Below are positions 1 through 8,423 of a stretch of 64,000 nucleotides of DNA, piece by piece (position 1 is the first letter of the stretch; the number at the start of each line of letters is the position of its first letter). The DNA lies in contig NZ_CP071454.1 of NCBI RefSeq assembly GCF_017352135.1, positions 2,939,001-3,003,000 of the forward strand, read 5' to 3'. The stretch is from Rhizobium lentis (GTDB lineage Bacteria > Pseudomonadota > Alphaproteobacteria > Rhizobiales > Rhizobiaceae). The position numbers were made by a program, and so were the translations under genes. The notes under the pieces are model-generated. The model was given only the letters and a program-made list of their open reading frames with translations. It was not told the origin of the DNA and searched no databases.

Positions 1-83
1 CTCGATTTGCCAGCACGACCATCGTCAGCGCGGCCAGGAGAAACGCGGCTCAACCAGTTTCACTGGGCGGCAACCGCATCCGG

Positions 84-689
84 ATGAAGATGGCCGATAA
101 TGTTCAGGCAGAGGCGGCATCGCTTGTCGAATTCTTGCGTGCAACCGGCCATAGCCCAACTCGACCGCTTGCCTTTCCTATTCCCTGGAGTGAGGAGGCG
201 AGACTGGCGGCAGTAGACCGGTCGGGCCTGGTCGGTAGCGAGCCGGAACTTGGCTTCGATCGTCTGGTTCGGCTTGCCGCGCACGCGACCAACGCTCCCA
301 TTGCCATGTTCACGCTGATTACAGAGAATGAGCAGTGGTTCAAGTCCCGCGTGGGTTTTGAAGGTGTATCGACGCCGCGGGATTGGGCGTTCTGCAACGA
401 GACGCTGATTGCCAATGAGTTCACTGTGCTCGAGGACCTTTCGAAGCGCGAAAGCCTCGCGCAGAACCCGACACTATCCGAGCCCTTCGGCTTTCGTTTC
501 TATGCCGGCGCCCCGGTTCGCGATCCGCTCGGCTTCGTCCTCGGCTCCATCTGTGTCATCGACGTGATGCCGCGAACCTTGAGCGAGGCGGAGCGCGAGG
601 CGATGACGACAATAGCTGATGCCGCATCGAACCTGGTACGCATCAAAAGCCTGGAACGCCAATTGGATCCAACGCCTCGGCAGGAATGA
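84..689 (+). CDS. GAF domain sensor-type protein
   Basis: A 201-residue soluble protein. Residues about 45-190 read as a GAF domain of the type found in rhizobial and cyanobacterial stand-alone GAF proteins: a stretch around APIAMFTLITENEQWFKS, then a mid-domain Cys in DWAFCNETL, then the closing strand GSICVIDVMPRTLSEAE. GAF domains bind small ligands or chromophores; no output domain is attached, so its role is unknown. The start at 84 (MKMADN) could equally be the second Met six bases on. It is followed 28 bases later by the convergent hydrolase gene. The 83 bases before it hold nothing I can identify. Confidence 0.8.
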   Translation: MKMADNVQAEAASLVEFLRATGHSPTRPLAFPIPWSEEARLAAVDRSGLVGSEPELGFDRLVRLAAHATNAPIAMFTLITENEQWFKSRVGFEGVSTPRDWAFCNETLIANEFTVLEDLSKRESLAQNPTLSEPFGFRFYAGAPVRDPLGFVLGSICVIDVMPRTLSEAEREAMTTIADAASNLVRIKSLERQLDPTPRQE

Positions 690-717
690 TTGACCATCCT
701 GCCGAGGCTGGAATGGT

Positions 718-1512
718 TCATTTCGTTTTGCCCGAGACAGACTTTGCAGCCTGGTCGATTGTATCTGCGATGACCGCCGGCTGCGTCATGAACAGGGCAT
801 GGCTCGCCGACACCTTGGTGATCTTGGCATTGATGCGCTCTGCCATATGGATCAGCATGGCCTGATCGAATGCTTTGTCCTCTGTCGCGATAACGGCCCA
901 GCTGGGCTTGGTGCGCCATGCTGCGTTCTGAAGTTTGGTGCCGAACGCCGCCATGTTGATCGGAACCTGCGCATCCCTCATGAACGCGACATCGGCGTCG
1001 CTGACGTCATGGGCGAATCCCGACTTGAACTTGGCAGGGCTGACGTAGCCGAAACCATCCTTCGTGGTTTCGATGACGAACTCGGAAGCGGGCGCAAAAC
1101 CCTCGTACTGCTGAGCCGTCGTCTCCCCGGCATCGGGCGAGAGAGCAGAGACATAGATGAGGCCTTTGACCTTTTCATCGACCCCGGCTTCCGTGATGAC
1201 GGTGCCGCCCCAGGAATGTCCAACGAGAATGACCGGGCCATCTTGCCGCTCAAGTGCACGCCGGGTGGCAGCGACATCGTCAGCCAGCGATGTCAGAGGA
1301 TTTTGCACGATGGTGACGCGATAACCGCGTTTCGTCAGATTGTCGTAAACACCCTTCCACCCGGAACCGTCCGCAAATGCGCCGTGAACCAGCACGACGT
1401 TTTTGACGGATTGATCTTGCGGTAGCGCGTCAGCGGCCACTGCCGGCAAGGCGACCGAAAGGGAGGCTGCAGTTGCGATCGCGGCAATGGTGGTGATGGT
1501 CTTGCGGGGCAT
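718..1512 (-). CDS. Secreted alpha/beta hydrolase
   Basis: 264 residues with an N-terminal signal peptide ending near AVA-AD (residue 27), so probably periplasmic. The alpha/beta hydrolase fold is shown by the oxyanion strand VVLVHGAFADGSGW, the nucleophile elbow GHSWGG (Ser100) and a C-terminal SASHALF that supplies the catalytic His. The family resembles the salicylate/methyl-ester esterase-like hydrolases. It is transcribed divergently from an OhrR-like regulator across a 142-base gap full of TATCGCGATA palindromes, so it is very likely the regulator's target. The substrate is unknown. Confidence 0.88.
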   Translation of the reverse strand: MPRKTITTIAAIATAASLSVALPAVAADALPQDQSVKNVVLVHGAFADGSGWKGVYDNLTKRGYRVTIVQNPLTSLADDVAATRRALERQDGPVILVGHSWGGTVITEAGVDEKVKGLIYVSALSPDAGETTAQQYEGFAPASEFVIETTKDGFGYVSPAKFKSGFAHDVSDADVAFMRDAQVPINMAAFGTKLQNAAWRTKPSWAVIATEDKAFDQAMLIHMAERINAKITKVSASHALFMTQPAVIADTIDQAAKSVSGKTK

Positions 1513-1541
1513 GGTTTTCTCCTCTTATGTTGCGATAACTA

Positions 1542-1621
1542 TTATCGCGATAACATTAAGCTTTCATATCTCGTGATGTGCGTCAAGTTGATTCTTATCG
1601 CGATATTGGTTTTCGTGATAA
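1542..1621. promoter_or_regulatory. Operator cluster for the OhrR-like regulator
   Basis: Three related 12-bp palindromic sites lie between the divergent hydrolase and MarR-type genes: a perfect TTATCGCGATAA at 1542-1553, TTATCGCGATAT at 1595-1606 and TTTTCGTGATAA at 1610-1621. A further half site (GCGATAAC) precedes the first at 1532-1539. MarR/OhrR dimers bind such short A/T-flanked palindromes; the arrangement suits coordinate repression of both genes. Assignment to this regulator is inferred from position. Confidence 0.72.
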
Positions 1622-1654
1622 TTGAGGTTATAAGGATGTCGACAGGAGTTCAAA

Positions 1655-2122
1655 ATGACCCAACGCCGTAACGATCCCCCGCCACTGCGCGACCAGCTGT
1701 GCTATGCGATTTACACCGCCGGCATCGCGATCCAGCGCGCCTACAAGCCCTTGCTCGATGAGCTTGGCTTAACCTATCCGCAGTATCTCGTCCTGAACGT
1801 TCTCTGGGCACAGGACGAGCGGACCGTGGTATCCATCGCCGACCAGCTTGCTCTGGACTCCAGCACGCTGACGCCTCTTTTGAAGCGCCTGGAAGCCGCT
1901 GGGCTCGTGCGGCGGACACGCAATCTCAGCAACGAAAGGCAGGTCTTGGTGGCGCTGACGGATCAAGGTCGCGCCTTGCAGCACAGGGCAGGCTGCCTAA
2001 GCGATACCTTGCTTGCAGCTTCGACCCAAACACCGGCAGAACTCGCTGCCTTGAACCACGACGTGCGACATCTTCGTGACGCGATCTATTCCCAGATCGG
2101 CGGGTGGGATGCACCCGCCTGA
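1655..2122 (+). CDS. MarR family regulator, OhrR-like (2-Cys)
   Basis: 155 residues of the MarR winged-helix family. The N-terminal RDQLCYAIYTAG matches the OhrR reactive-cysteine motif (Cys16), and LTYPQYLVLNVLW carries the conserved tyrosines; a second cysteine sits at position 114, so it may sense organic peroxides by a two-cysteine disulfide. The DNA-binding part is SIADQLALDSSTLTPLLKRLE. Typical OhrR proteins control an adjacent ohr peroxidase, which is absent here; the divergent neighbour is instead a secreted hydrolase. The start is preceded by AGGAGTTCAAA. The inducer is not deducible. Confidence 0.88.
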   Translation: MTQRRNDPPPLRDQLCYAIYTAGIAIQRAYKPLLDELGLTYPQYLVLNVLWAQDERTVVSIADQLALDSSTLTPLLKRLEAAGLVRRTRNLSNERQVLVALTDQGRALQHRAGCLSDTLLAASTQTPAELAALNHDVRHLRDAIYSQIGGWDAPA

Positions 2123-2184
2123 CCTGCATTGGTGGTGGTATGCCTGTTCAACGGAGCCCATAACGGCCGAACAGCCGCGTCTGT

Positions 2185-2964
2185 TCAAGCGGTCGGAACA
2201 GTCCCGCCGTCGATCACATGCTCGGTTCCCGTGATGGACGTCGCCCGGTCAGAGGCAAGAAAGGCGATCAGGTCGGCTACCTCTTCCGGCTTGGCCGGTC
2301 GTCCGAGCGGTATGCCGCCGAGCGAGTTCATGATCACTTGCACCGCCGCGTCGTAGTCGATGCCGGCTTCCTCGGCTATGCGCAGGGCCAGACCATTCGA
2401 TCCTGGATCGGCGATCCAGCCGGGGGAAACCCGCACCACCCGCACGCCCTTCGGCGACACCTCCTTGGAGAGGCTCTTGCTGTAGGTGTTGAGGGCGCCC
2501 TTGGCCGAAGCATAGCCGGTCGTCGCCTGCGGTAGCGGAAGGTTTCTCTGGATCGAGGTCACATGGATGACGACGCCGCTTCCCTGAGCGATCATGCCGG
2601 GGATGAGAGCACGATCCAGCCTGACCGCCGGAAAGAAGTTGAGGTTGAACTCCTTGTCCCATTCCTCGTCGGTGAGCGCGGCAAAGCCACCTGAAGGGGC
2701 CGACGAGCCACCCAGCACGTTCACGAGGATATCGAGACCGCCGAGCTCCGCATGCACAGCATCGACGACCGCTTGAACCCCCGCGGTGGTGGTCAGGTCG
2801 GCTTCAACGAACGCCGCGCCTGAGAAGTCCGCCGGCTTGGTGCGTGCGGTCGTGAGCACGCGAGCGCCAAGCTGCTTGAACAGCGCCACGGTTGCAGCGC
2901 CGGCACCCGAGGTGCCGCCGGTGATAAGGGTCCGACGACCTTCCAATGTGAGAAACGGGGTCAT
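2185..2964 (-). CDS. SDR family oxidoreductase
   Basis: 259 residues of the classical short-chain dehydrogenase/reductase family. The NAD(P)-binding glycine motif is GGTSGAGAA near residue 16, the NVLGG strand near residue 85, and the catalytic Tyr-Lys pair is in [13 protein letters not shown]; the C-terminus ends [16 protein letters not shown] as expected. The substrate is unknown. It starts inside the stop codon of the upstream SnoaL-like gene (ATGA overlap), so the two are translationally coupled. It converges on the MarR gene, 62 bases away. Confidence 0.9.
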   Translation of the reverse strand: MTPFLTLEGRRTLITGGTSGAGAATVALFKQLGARVLTTARTKPADFSGAAFVEADLTTTAGVQAVVDAVHAELGGLDILVNVLGGSSAPSGGFAALTDEEWDKEFNLNFFPAVRLDRALIPGMIAQGSGVVIHVTSIQRNLPLPQATTGYASAKGALNTYSKSLSKEVSPKGVRVVRVSPGWIADPGSNGLALRIAEEAGIDYDAAVQVIMNSLGGIPLGRPAKPEEVADLIAFLASDRATSITGTEHVIDGGTVPTA

Positions 2965-3290
2965 ACGGTGATCTCCAGTTCAGCGACCTTGTCGCCTGCG
3001 AGCACGAAGAAGAACCTCAGGTCGATAGGGCTACCTGGGAATGTGCCGACGACATGGGCGGTTACTTGGGTTTTGCCGTTCTCTGTACTGATGAGGAAAG
3101 GCTCCATTGTGTAGGTATAGAGCTGGCCTGCCTCGACCATCCATTCGCGAATGGCCTCGCGGCCTGTGTGGATTTCGCCCTTATCCTTCACAATGCCGTT
3201 CTCGGTGAAAGCGGCGGCAACAGCATTCGGCTCCCCGCTGCGGTCGGCGTCGAAATATGCTTCGATGGCCCTGGGCAATCTAATAGTCAT
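2961..3290 (-). CDS. SnoaL-like / NTF2-fold protein
   Basis: 109 residues of the nuclear-transport-factor-2-like (SnoaL) fold: [26 protein letters not shown], then an [12 protein letters not shown] turn and a C-terminal sheet ending [17 protein letters not shown]. Such proteins are small isomerases, hydrolases or ligand binders. I chose the ATG at 3290 because a GGAGGA ribosome site lies just upstream; a longer frame to 3425 has no such site. It is the first gene of a two-gene unit with the SDR, overlapping it by four bases. Confidence 0.85.
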   Translation of the reverse strand: MTIRLPRAIEAYFDADRSGEPNAVAAAFTENGIVKDKGEIHTGREAIREWMVEAGQLYTYTMEPFLISTENGKTQVTAHVVGTFPGSPIDLRFFFVLAGDKVAELEITV

Positions 3291-3617
3291 TTGGTCCTCC
3301 AGTATATTCCAGCTTGACCAGCTGTAGGTCGCGACCTTCAGAAGCCGACCGGGACAATCTAAGACGACCTCATTGACGTGATAACTGGGACAAAGCAGGA
3401 TGAGGAATTGCGAAAAGAGGGACAATGACGCGACACCCTCGACTTCCCGCTACCTACACCGACGAATAGGCGCTGGGCCGACAGCGGACTTAAGCCGTGT
3501 GCGCCCTTTCGGCTGCTGCGGAAGATTGCCTTGATCGCTTCGTAAGGATCGGCAGCAGCGACAGCCGCGCGAAACAGTTCGGACAAAAACCTCTGGTGTC
3601 CGGTACGGCCACCATGA
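3291..3617. other. Intergenic region, promoter of the SnoaL-SDR pair
   Basis: 327 bases between two minus-strand genes. It must carry the promoter of the SnoaL-SDR unit and any terminator of the hydroxyacid operon. I see no convincing gene or strong hairpin; the open frames here have no ribosome sites or family resemblance. Confidence 0.5.
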
Positions 3618-4598
3618 TCAAGCGGCAACGATGTTCGTCGGTGCGCCGCGCTCGAACGCCTCGACGTTGTCGATCAGCTGATCCATGAGCGACTGGACCG
3701 CCTCGCGGCTCGCCCACGCCACATGCGGCGTCAGGATGAAGTTCGGCAGATCGAGCAGACGCATCAGCGGATGATCGTCTGCAGGAGGCTCGGTGGTGAC
3801 GACGTCGAAGCCCGCGCCGCTGATCTGGCCACTTCTCAATGCGTGCTCCAGCGCGGTCTCGTCGACCAGACCGCCGCGCGCGGTATTGATCAAGAGCGGC
3901 CGCTTGGCCATCTGTGCGAACTCTGCGGTTGAGATCATGTTGCGGGTCGAAGGCATCAAGGGGGAGTGCAAGGTGATGATGTCGCTGACCTCGAGTACCT
4001 TCTCGAAAGGCGTATAGAGCGGTCCCATTCCCTTTGTGCCCTTGTAGTCGGAAAAAAGAACCTTCATCCCAAAAGCACGGCCAAGGTCGCCCACCGAGCG
4101 CCCGAGGGCACCGTCGCCGATGATGCCCAGCGTCGAGCCGGCGAGATCGTTGATCGGGTAGTCGAAGTAGCAGAACTGGTTTGCTTCCTGCCAGCGACCA
4201 GCCCGTACCGAGTTGCGATAGGCCAGAAGGCTCCGGCGAAGCGCGAGGATCAGAGCGAAGGTGTGCTCGGGAACCGTATTGACCGCGTAGTTGCGGATGT
4301 TCGAGACCGTTACTCCACGCTGCGCGCATGCGGCGACGTCGACGACGTCGGTTCCCGTGGCTGCTACCGCGACCAGCTTGAGCCTGGGGGCGGATGCGAT
4401 CGCCGGACCTCGCACGGGAGCCTTGTTCGTGATGACAATGTCGGCATCCTTGATGCGTTCGGGCACCTCCTCTGGAGCCGTCTGGTCGAACTGTATGAGT
4501 TCGTGCGCGAAGGAGAACGCGCGGACGTGAATGTCGTCGGGCAAGGTCTTGCGATCGAGTAGAACGATGCGAAGAGAATTGCTGGTAGCATCAGACAT
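3618..4598 (-). CDS. D-2-hydroxyacid dehydrogenase (glycerate dehydrogenase-like)
   Basis: 326 residues of the NAD-dependent D-isomer-specific 2-hydroxyacid dehydrogenase family. The Rossmann glycine motif is GIIGDGALGRSVG near residue 150, followed by the catalytic set: NTARGGLVDE (Arg), TEPPADDHP (Glu) and LTPHVAW (His). It most resembles HprA-type glycerate/hydroxypyruvate reductases, but substrate range in this family is broad. It is the last gene of a six-gene minus-strand operon, 70 bases after the TctA permease. ATG at 4598 is chosen over a GTG four codons upstream; neither has a strong ribosome site. Confidence 0.87.
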   Translation of the reverse strand: MSDATSNSLRIVLLDRKTLPDDIHVRAFSFAHELIQFDQTAPEEVPERIKDADIVITNKAPVRGPAIASAPRLKLVAVAATGTDVVDVAACAQRGVTVSNIRNYAVNTVPEHTFALILALRRSLLAYRNSVRAGRWQEANQFCYFDYPINDLAGSTLGIIGDGALGRSVGDLGRAFGMKVLFSDYKGTKGMGPLYTPFEKVLEVSDIITLHSPLMPSTRNMISTAEFAQMAKRPLLINTARGGLVDETALEHALRSGQISGAGFDVVTTEPPADDHPLMRLLDLPNFILTPHVAWASREAVQSLMDQLIDNVEAFERGAPTNIVAA

Positions 4599-4668
4599 TG
4601 GGGAGCACACCGAGTTTCGAGGAGAGAACAGCGGCTGCGTTCAAGCGGTCGCTCAGCGTAGACCGGCT

Positions 4669-6177
4669 TCAGGCTTCTTCTTCCTGGAAGGCTTGTTCGC
4701 GGGTTCTGCGGAATGACGGCAGGATCATCAGGAGAAGTACTCCGGCTGTCGCTATCAGGAGGACGAGGCTGATCGGCCGCTCCACGAAGACGCTGGGGTT
4801 TCCGTGGGAGATCGTCAGAGCCCTGCGAATGTTGGTTTCCAACAATGGTCCCAGGACGAACCCCAGAAGCAGAGGACCCGGCTCGCACTTTGCCTTGCGG
4901 AAGGCATAACCGAGCAGTCCGAATCCGGCCGCCAGGGCCACGTCGAAAATGCGGTTGTTGATGCTGTAGACCCCGACACAGCAGAAGAGAAGGATTGCCG
5001 GGTACAGCAGTCGGTAGGGGACGGTCAGGAGTTTCACCCAGATCCCGATAAGGGGCAGGTTGATCACGACGAGCATCAGGTTGCCGATCCACATGCTGGC
5101 AACGAGACCCCAGAAGATTTCCGGCTGGGTTGCCAGCACCGTAGGCCCTGGGGTAATGCCGTGGATGATGAAGGCGCTCAACATCATCGCCATCATGTTG
5201 TTCGATGGGATGCCCAAGGTCAGAAGCGGGATAAATGAAGACTGCGCGCCCGCATTGTTGGCAGCTTCCGGTCCGGCAACACCCTCAACTGCACCTTCGC
5301 CAAACTCCAGGGGACGCTTGGACACCTTTTTCTCGACCGAGTAGGCGCAGAAGGAGGCCAGCGTTGCTCCACCGCCCGGAAGCACGCCAAGGAGCGTGCC
5401 GACGCCGGATCCCCTCAGCACGGCCGGCCATGCGCGCCGGAAGTCTTCTCGCGTCGGCCACAGTCGGCTGAGCTTGCTGACCAGGACGCCGCGGGCTTCG
5501 ACATTTTCAAGGTTCTCGATGATCTCCGCGAAGCCGAACAGCCCGATGGCAATGACCACGAAGTCGATGCCGTCGAAAAGTTCGACAGCGCCGAAGGTAA
5601 GGCGCTCTTCGCCGGAGCTGGCGTCGATCCCGACCATGCCAAGCAGCAAGCCGAGAAGGATCATGCCGATCGCCTTCAGGACTGGCCCGCGCGCGAGGAT
5701 TGTTGCGGCGAGGAGCCCGAACAGCATCAGCGACACGTATTCCGCCGGGCCGAAAGAGAGGGCGAAGGATGAGAGCGTTGGTCCGGCGATCGCGATGCCG
5801 AAAGTGGCGACGGTTCCCGCGAAGAAGGAACCGAGTGCCGCGACGGCAAGTGCCGATCCGGCTCTTCCTTTTTGGGCCATCTTATAGCCGTCCACGGCAG
5901 TGACGACCGACGACGCCTCGCCTGGAAGATTGACGAGGATCGCCGTGGTTGATCCGCCGTACTGAGCGCCGTAGTAGATGCCCGCCAGCATGATCAGGCC
6001 CGCGAGCGGCGGCAGGTAGAAAGTGATCGGCAGCAGGACCGCGATCGTCGCCGTCGGCCCGATACCGGGAAGGACCCCGATCAGGGTGCCGAGCAGAGCG
6101 CCGAGAAGACAGAAGCCGAGGTTCGTAGGCGTCAAAGCCTCGCTGAAGCCGAGCATGAGAAGGTCAACGAAGTTCAT
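4669..6177 (-). CDS. Tripartite tricarboxylate transporter large permease, TctA family
   Basis: 502 residues, highly hydrophobic with about a dozen membrane spans, the usual TctA length. Signature stretches are TLIGVLPGIGPTATIAVLLP, GIYYGAQYGGSTTAILVNLPGE and the second-half repeat TLLGVLPGGGATLASF, plus GPEAANNAGAQSSFIPLLTLGIP. The protein forms the inner-membrane channel of a secondary carboxylate uptake system with TctB and a periplasmic TctC. The ATG at 6177 is preceded by GAGGAGGAAAC; an in-frame extension to 6411 is out of family. It follows TctB by 11 bases and precedes the hydroxyacid dehydrogenase. Confidence 0.95.
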   Translation of the reverse strand: MNFVDLLMLGFSEALTPTNLGFCLLGALLGTLIGVLPGIGPTATIAVLLPITFYLPPLAGLIMLAGIYYGAQYGGSTTAILVNLPGEASSVVTAVDGYKMAQKGRAGSALAVAALGSFFAGTVATFGIAIAGPTLSSFALSFGPAEYVSLMLFGLLAATILARGPVLKAIGMILLGLLLGMVGIDASSGEERLTFGAVELFDGIDFVVIAIGLFGFAEIIENLENVEARGVLVSKLSRLWPTREDFRRAWPAVLRGSGVGTLLGVLPGGGATLASFCAYSVEKKVSKRPLEFGEGAVEGVAGPEAANNAGAQSSFIPLLTLGIPSNNMMAMMLSAFIIHGITPGPTVLATQPEIFWGLVASMWIGNLMLVVINLPLIGIWVKLLTVPYRLLYPAILLFCCVGVYSINNRIFDVALAAGFGLLGYAFRKAKCEPGPLLLGFVLGPLLETNIRRALTISHGNPSVFVERPISLVLLIATAGVLLLMILPSFRRTREQAFQEEEA

Positions 6178-6188
6178 GTGTTTCCTCC

Positions 6189-6653
6189 TCAGAACGGCCA
6201 GATCGGCATCTGCACGCCAAGGCCGACGATGAAGACCAGAGCGCCGAACGCCGTAAGCCCGGCGGTGAGCAGAATGACTTCCCGAAGTCGGGACTCGCGG
6301 TCTGCGATACTGCCCACGAGAAGCAGCCAGACGGAAGCCGCAACGAACCCAAAGAACTCGGCGATGAACGCGAACCCGACGACGGCTGCGAGAATGATCA
6401 CCAGCGGCCACAGCTTTGGCTTGGAGATATCTTCACGCGCGTGGATCGCTCCGAATCCGCCGATGACCACCCCGATGATGATCAGGAGCCAGCATACAAT
6501 CCGGGGCAGATAACCCGGACCCATGGCGGATGCGGTGCCGAGGGTCAGGTCACGCCCGGCCCACAAGCCGAGCGCGCCGAACCCCACGAACAACGCGGCA
6601 GTCAGCAGATCAGGACGATCCCCTTTTCTGCCTAGTTTGCTCGGGCCGGCCAT
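6189..6653 (-). CDS. Tripartite tricarboxylate transporter small subunit, TctB family
   Basis: 154 residues with four predicted membrane spans (LLTAALFVGFGALGLW, IVCWLLIIIGVVIGGFG, LWPLVIILAAVVGFAFI, ILLTAGLTAFGALVFIVG), the TctB plan. The GPGYLPRIV motif after the first span is typical. Translation starts at 6653, its ATG overlapping the TAA of the upstream receptor gene (TAATG), indicating coupling. It acts with TctA and the TctC receptor to import a carboxylate. Confidence 0.9.
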   Translation of the reverse strand: MAGPSKLGRKGDRPDLLTAALFVGFGALGLWAGRDLTLGTASAMGPGYLPRIVCWLLIIIGVVIGGFGAIHAREDISKPKLWPLVIILAAVVGFAFIAEFFGFVAASVWLLLVGSIADRESRLREVILLTAGLTAFGALVFIVGLGVQMPIWPF

Positions 6654-7609
6654 TACTTCTGTTCCTTGGCCAGTTTCCAGATCGCACCCAGGCGCTCGCC
6701 ACGTACCGGAAGCTCCTTGTTCCACTCCTCGGATGAGCGGTAAGAAAGGGCAAGCGACATCTGCTTCGCCTTTGCCTGGAATTCAGGATTGTCGAGAGCT
6801 TTTTTGACCGCACTCGAGAACTTGGTCCGAATTTCCTCGGGAACCTCGCAGCTCATTGCGATGCCCCGTTCAGAACTCATCAGGACTTCGAAGCCCTGCT
6901 CCTTGGCGGTAGGAAGGTCGGGCGCGATGGAGGCGCGCTCCTCCGCGAACTGACCGAGGTTCTTGAACGCGGAATGGTCGCTGCCCACGAACTCGCCGAC
7001 GTTGATGCCGATCGTATCGACGTGTCCGCCGAGAAGCGCGGTACGAGCCTCGTTCGCCCCGTTGAAGGTGACCGCAGTCAGGTCGATGCCTGCAGACTTC
7101 TCCAATTGGAGCATGGCAAGATGCTCATCGGTTCCGAGGCCGGTCGTGCCGACAGTCACGGCCCCTGGGTTCTCCTTCGCATAGGCGACGAGGTCCTTGA
7201 GCGTGTTGAACTTCGAATTGGCTTGAACGATGAAGGAGCCGGGGTCTTCAACGATACGCGCTACGAGGCATAGCTTCTTTGGATCGAACCGAACCTTGCG
7301 GTCCATCTGCATCGTCAGATAGCCCGGAGTGTTCAACGACGATACGGTGTAACCATCGGGGCGAGCCTGGGTCATCGCAGTGTAGGCGATCTCACCGGAC
7401 GCACCCGGTCGGTTCAAAACTGTGATCTTCGCGCCCAACTCCTTCTCGATGAAGGGAGCAAGCGTCCGGTTCATCACATCCGTACCGCCGCCAGGAGCGA
7501 ATGCGACGATAAACTCGATTGGACGGTCGGCGGGCCATTCTGCATGGGCAGCACCTGCCGCAAGAAAAAGCGTCGTGGCCAATGCGGTATTGCGGATTAA
7601 CTGATTCAT
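6653..7609 (-). CDS. Bug/TctC family periplasmic substrate-binding protein
   Basis: 318 residues with a clear signal peptide (cleavage near AAHA-EW at residue 23). The mature start WPADRPIEFIVAFAPGGGTDVMNR and the NRPGASGEIAYTAMTQARPDGYT segment are hallmarks of Bug/TctC receptors, which bind mono- or dicarboxylic acids through the two beta-alpha loops holding these motifs. The ATG at 7609 follows GGGAGGATGAA. It supplies the receptor for the TctB-TctA permease encoded immediately downstream. Confidence 0.94.
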   Translation of the reverse strand: MNQLIRNTALATTLFLAAGAAHAEWPADRPIEFIVAFAPGGGTDVMNRTLAPFIEKELGAKITVLNRPGASGEIAYTAMTQARPDGYTVSSLNTPGYLTMQMDRKVRFDPKKLCLVARIVEDPGSFIVQANSKFNTLKDLVAYAKENPGAVTVGTTGLGTDEHLAMLQLEKSAGIDLTAVTFNGANEARTALLGGHVDTIGINVGEFVGSDHSAFKNLGQFAEERASIAPDLPTAKEQGFEVLMSSERGIAMSCEVPEEIRTKFSSAVKKALDNPEFQAKAKQMSLALSYRSSEEWNKELPVRGERLGAIWKLAKEQK

Positions 7610-7705
7610 TTCATCCTCCCATGGATAGCTGGATCTAATGTCTGTGCGTTGCACCGGCGCGGCGATTGAAGTCGGCTCTCCCCTCCCGAAGAGCGACCAT
7701 GGATG

Positions 7706-8389
7706 TCAATTGGTGGATGGCAGCTCGCAGCCGCCTTTTGCCAGTGCGTCGTTAAACCAGGTCGGGTTGTGCGTACCGGCCTTGATCGCCTCGATCTGCT
7801 TCTGCTCGGCCACGTGCTTGGCAACCGTCCTGTCATAGACTTCGGCGGCATCGTCGATCGGGACAACGACAACGCCGTCCGCGTCGCCGACGATCAGGTC
7901 GCCAGGCATGATCACCATTCCTCCAATGGCGATGGGCGTGTTGATCTCGCCCGGTCCGTTCTTATAGGGGCCACGGTGGGTGACGCCGATTGCATAGGAT
8001 GGGATGTTCATCTCGAGAAACGCGTCCGCATCGCGGATCGCACCGTTGAGAACGAAACCGACAACGCCACGGCGATGAGCGTAATCAAGCATCATTTCGC
8101 CCATCAACGCGTGCGTAACGTCGCCGCCGGCATCCATCACGATCACGTCGCCATCAACGGCCATATCCATCGCTTTGTGCAGCATGAGGTTATCGCCAGG
8201 GGGGGCCTTCACTGTCAGCGCACGGCCCACGAGTTTACCCTCGCGATGCATGGGACGAAGTTGAGCGCCCCCGGCATACAAGCGGTGCATGCTGTCGCTT
8301 ATGTTTGCAACCGGTAATTCCCTGAACTTGTCGATCCATTCCTGATCGATCACCCTGTCCCTGTTTCGAACCCTGAATCCTATGGTCAA
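7706..8389 (-). CDS. RraA-family aldolase (HMG/CHA aldolase-like)
   Basis: 227 residues of the RraA / 4-hydroxy-4-methyl-2-oxoglutarate aldolase family. NISDSMHRLYAGGAQLRPM opens the fold, and GFVLNGAIRDADAF holds the Arg-Asp pair used by the aldolases for metal and pyruvate binding; GDLIVGDADGVVVVP follows. Enzymes of this group cleave 4-carboxy-2-hydroxy acids to pyruvate, or act as decarboxylases; RNase E regulators are shorter. The likely start is TTG at 8389 behind AGGAG. Its place between a hydroxyacid dehydrogenase and a carboxylate importer suggests breakdown of an imported hydroxy or keto acid. Confidence 0.88.
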   Translation of the reverse strand: MTIGFRVRNRDRVIDQEWIDKFRELPVANISDSMHRLYAGGAQLRPMHREGKLVGRALTVKAPPGDNLMLHKAMDMAVDGDVIVMDAGGDVTHALMGEMMLDYAHRRGVVGFVLNGAIRDADAFLEMNIPSYAIGVTHRGPYKNGPGEINTPIAIGGMVIMPGDLIVGDADGVVVVPIDDAAEVYDRTVAKHVAEQKQIEAIKAGTHNPTWFNDALAKGGCELPSTN

Positions 8390-8423
8390 TGTTGTCTCCT
8401 CATGCTGTTGGATTGGCGAGGCG

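Noticed and set aside
3490-4329. A 279-codon minus-strand frame inside the hydroxyacid dehydrogenase
   Set aside because: Same strand, different frame, over a gene with all catalytic motifs; Arg-rich and domain-free.
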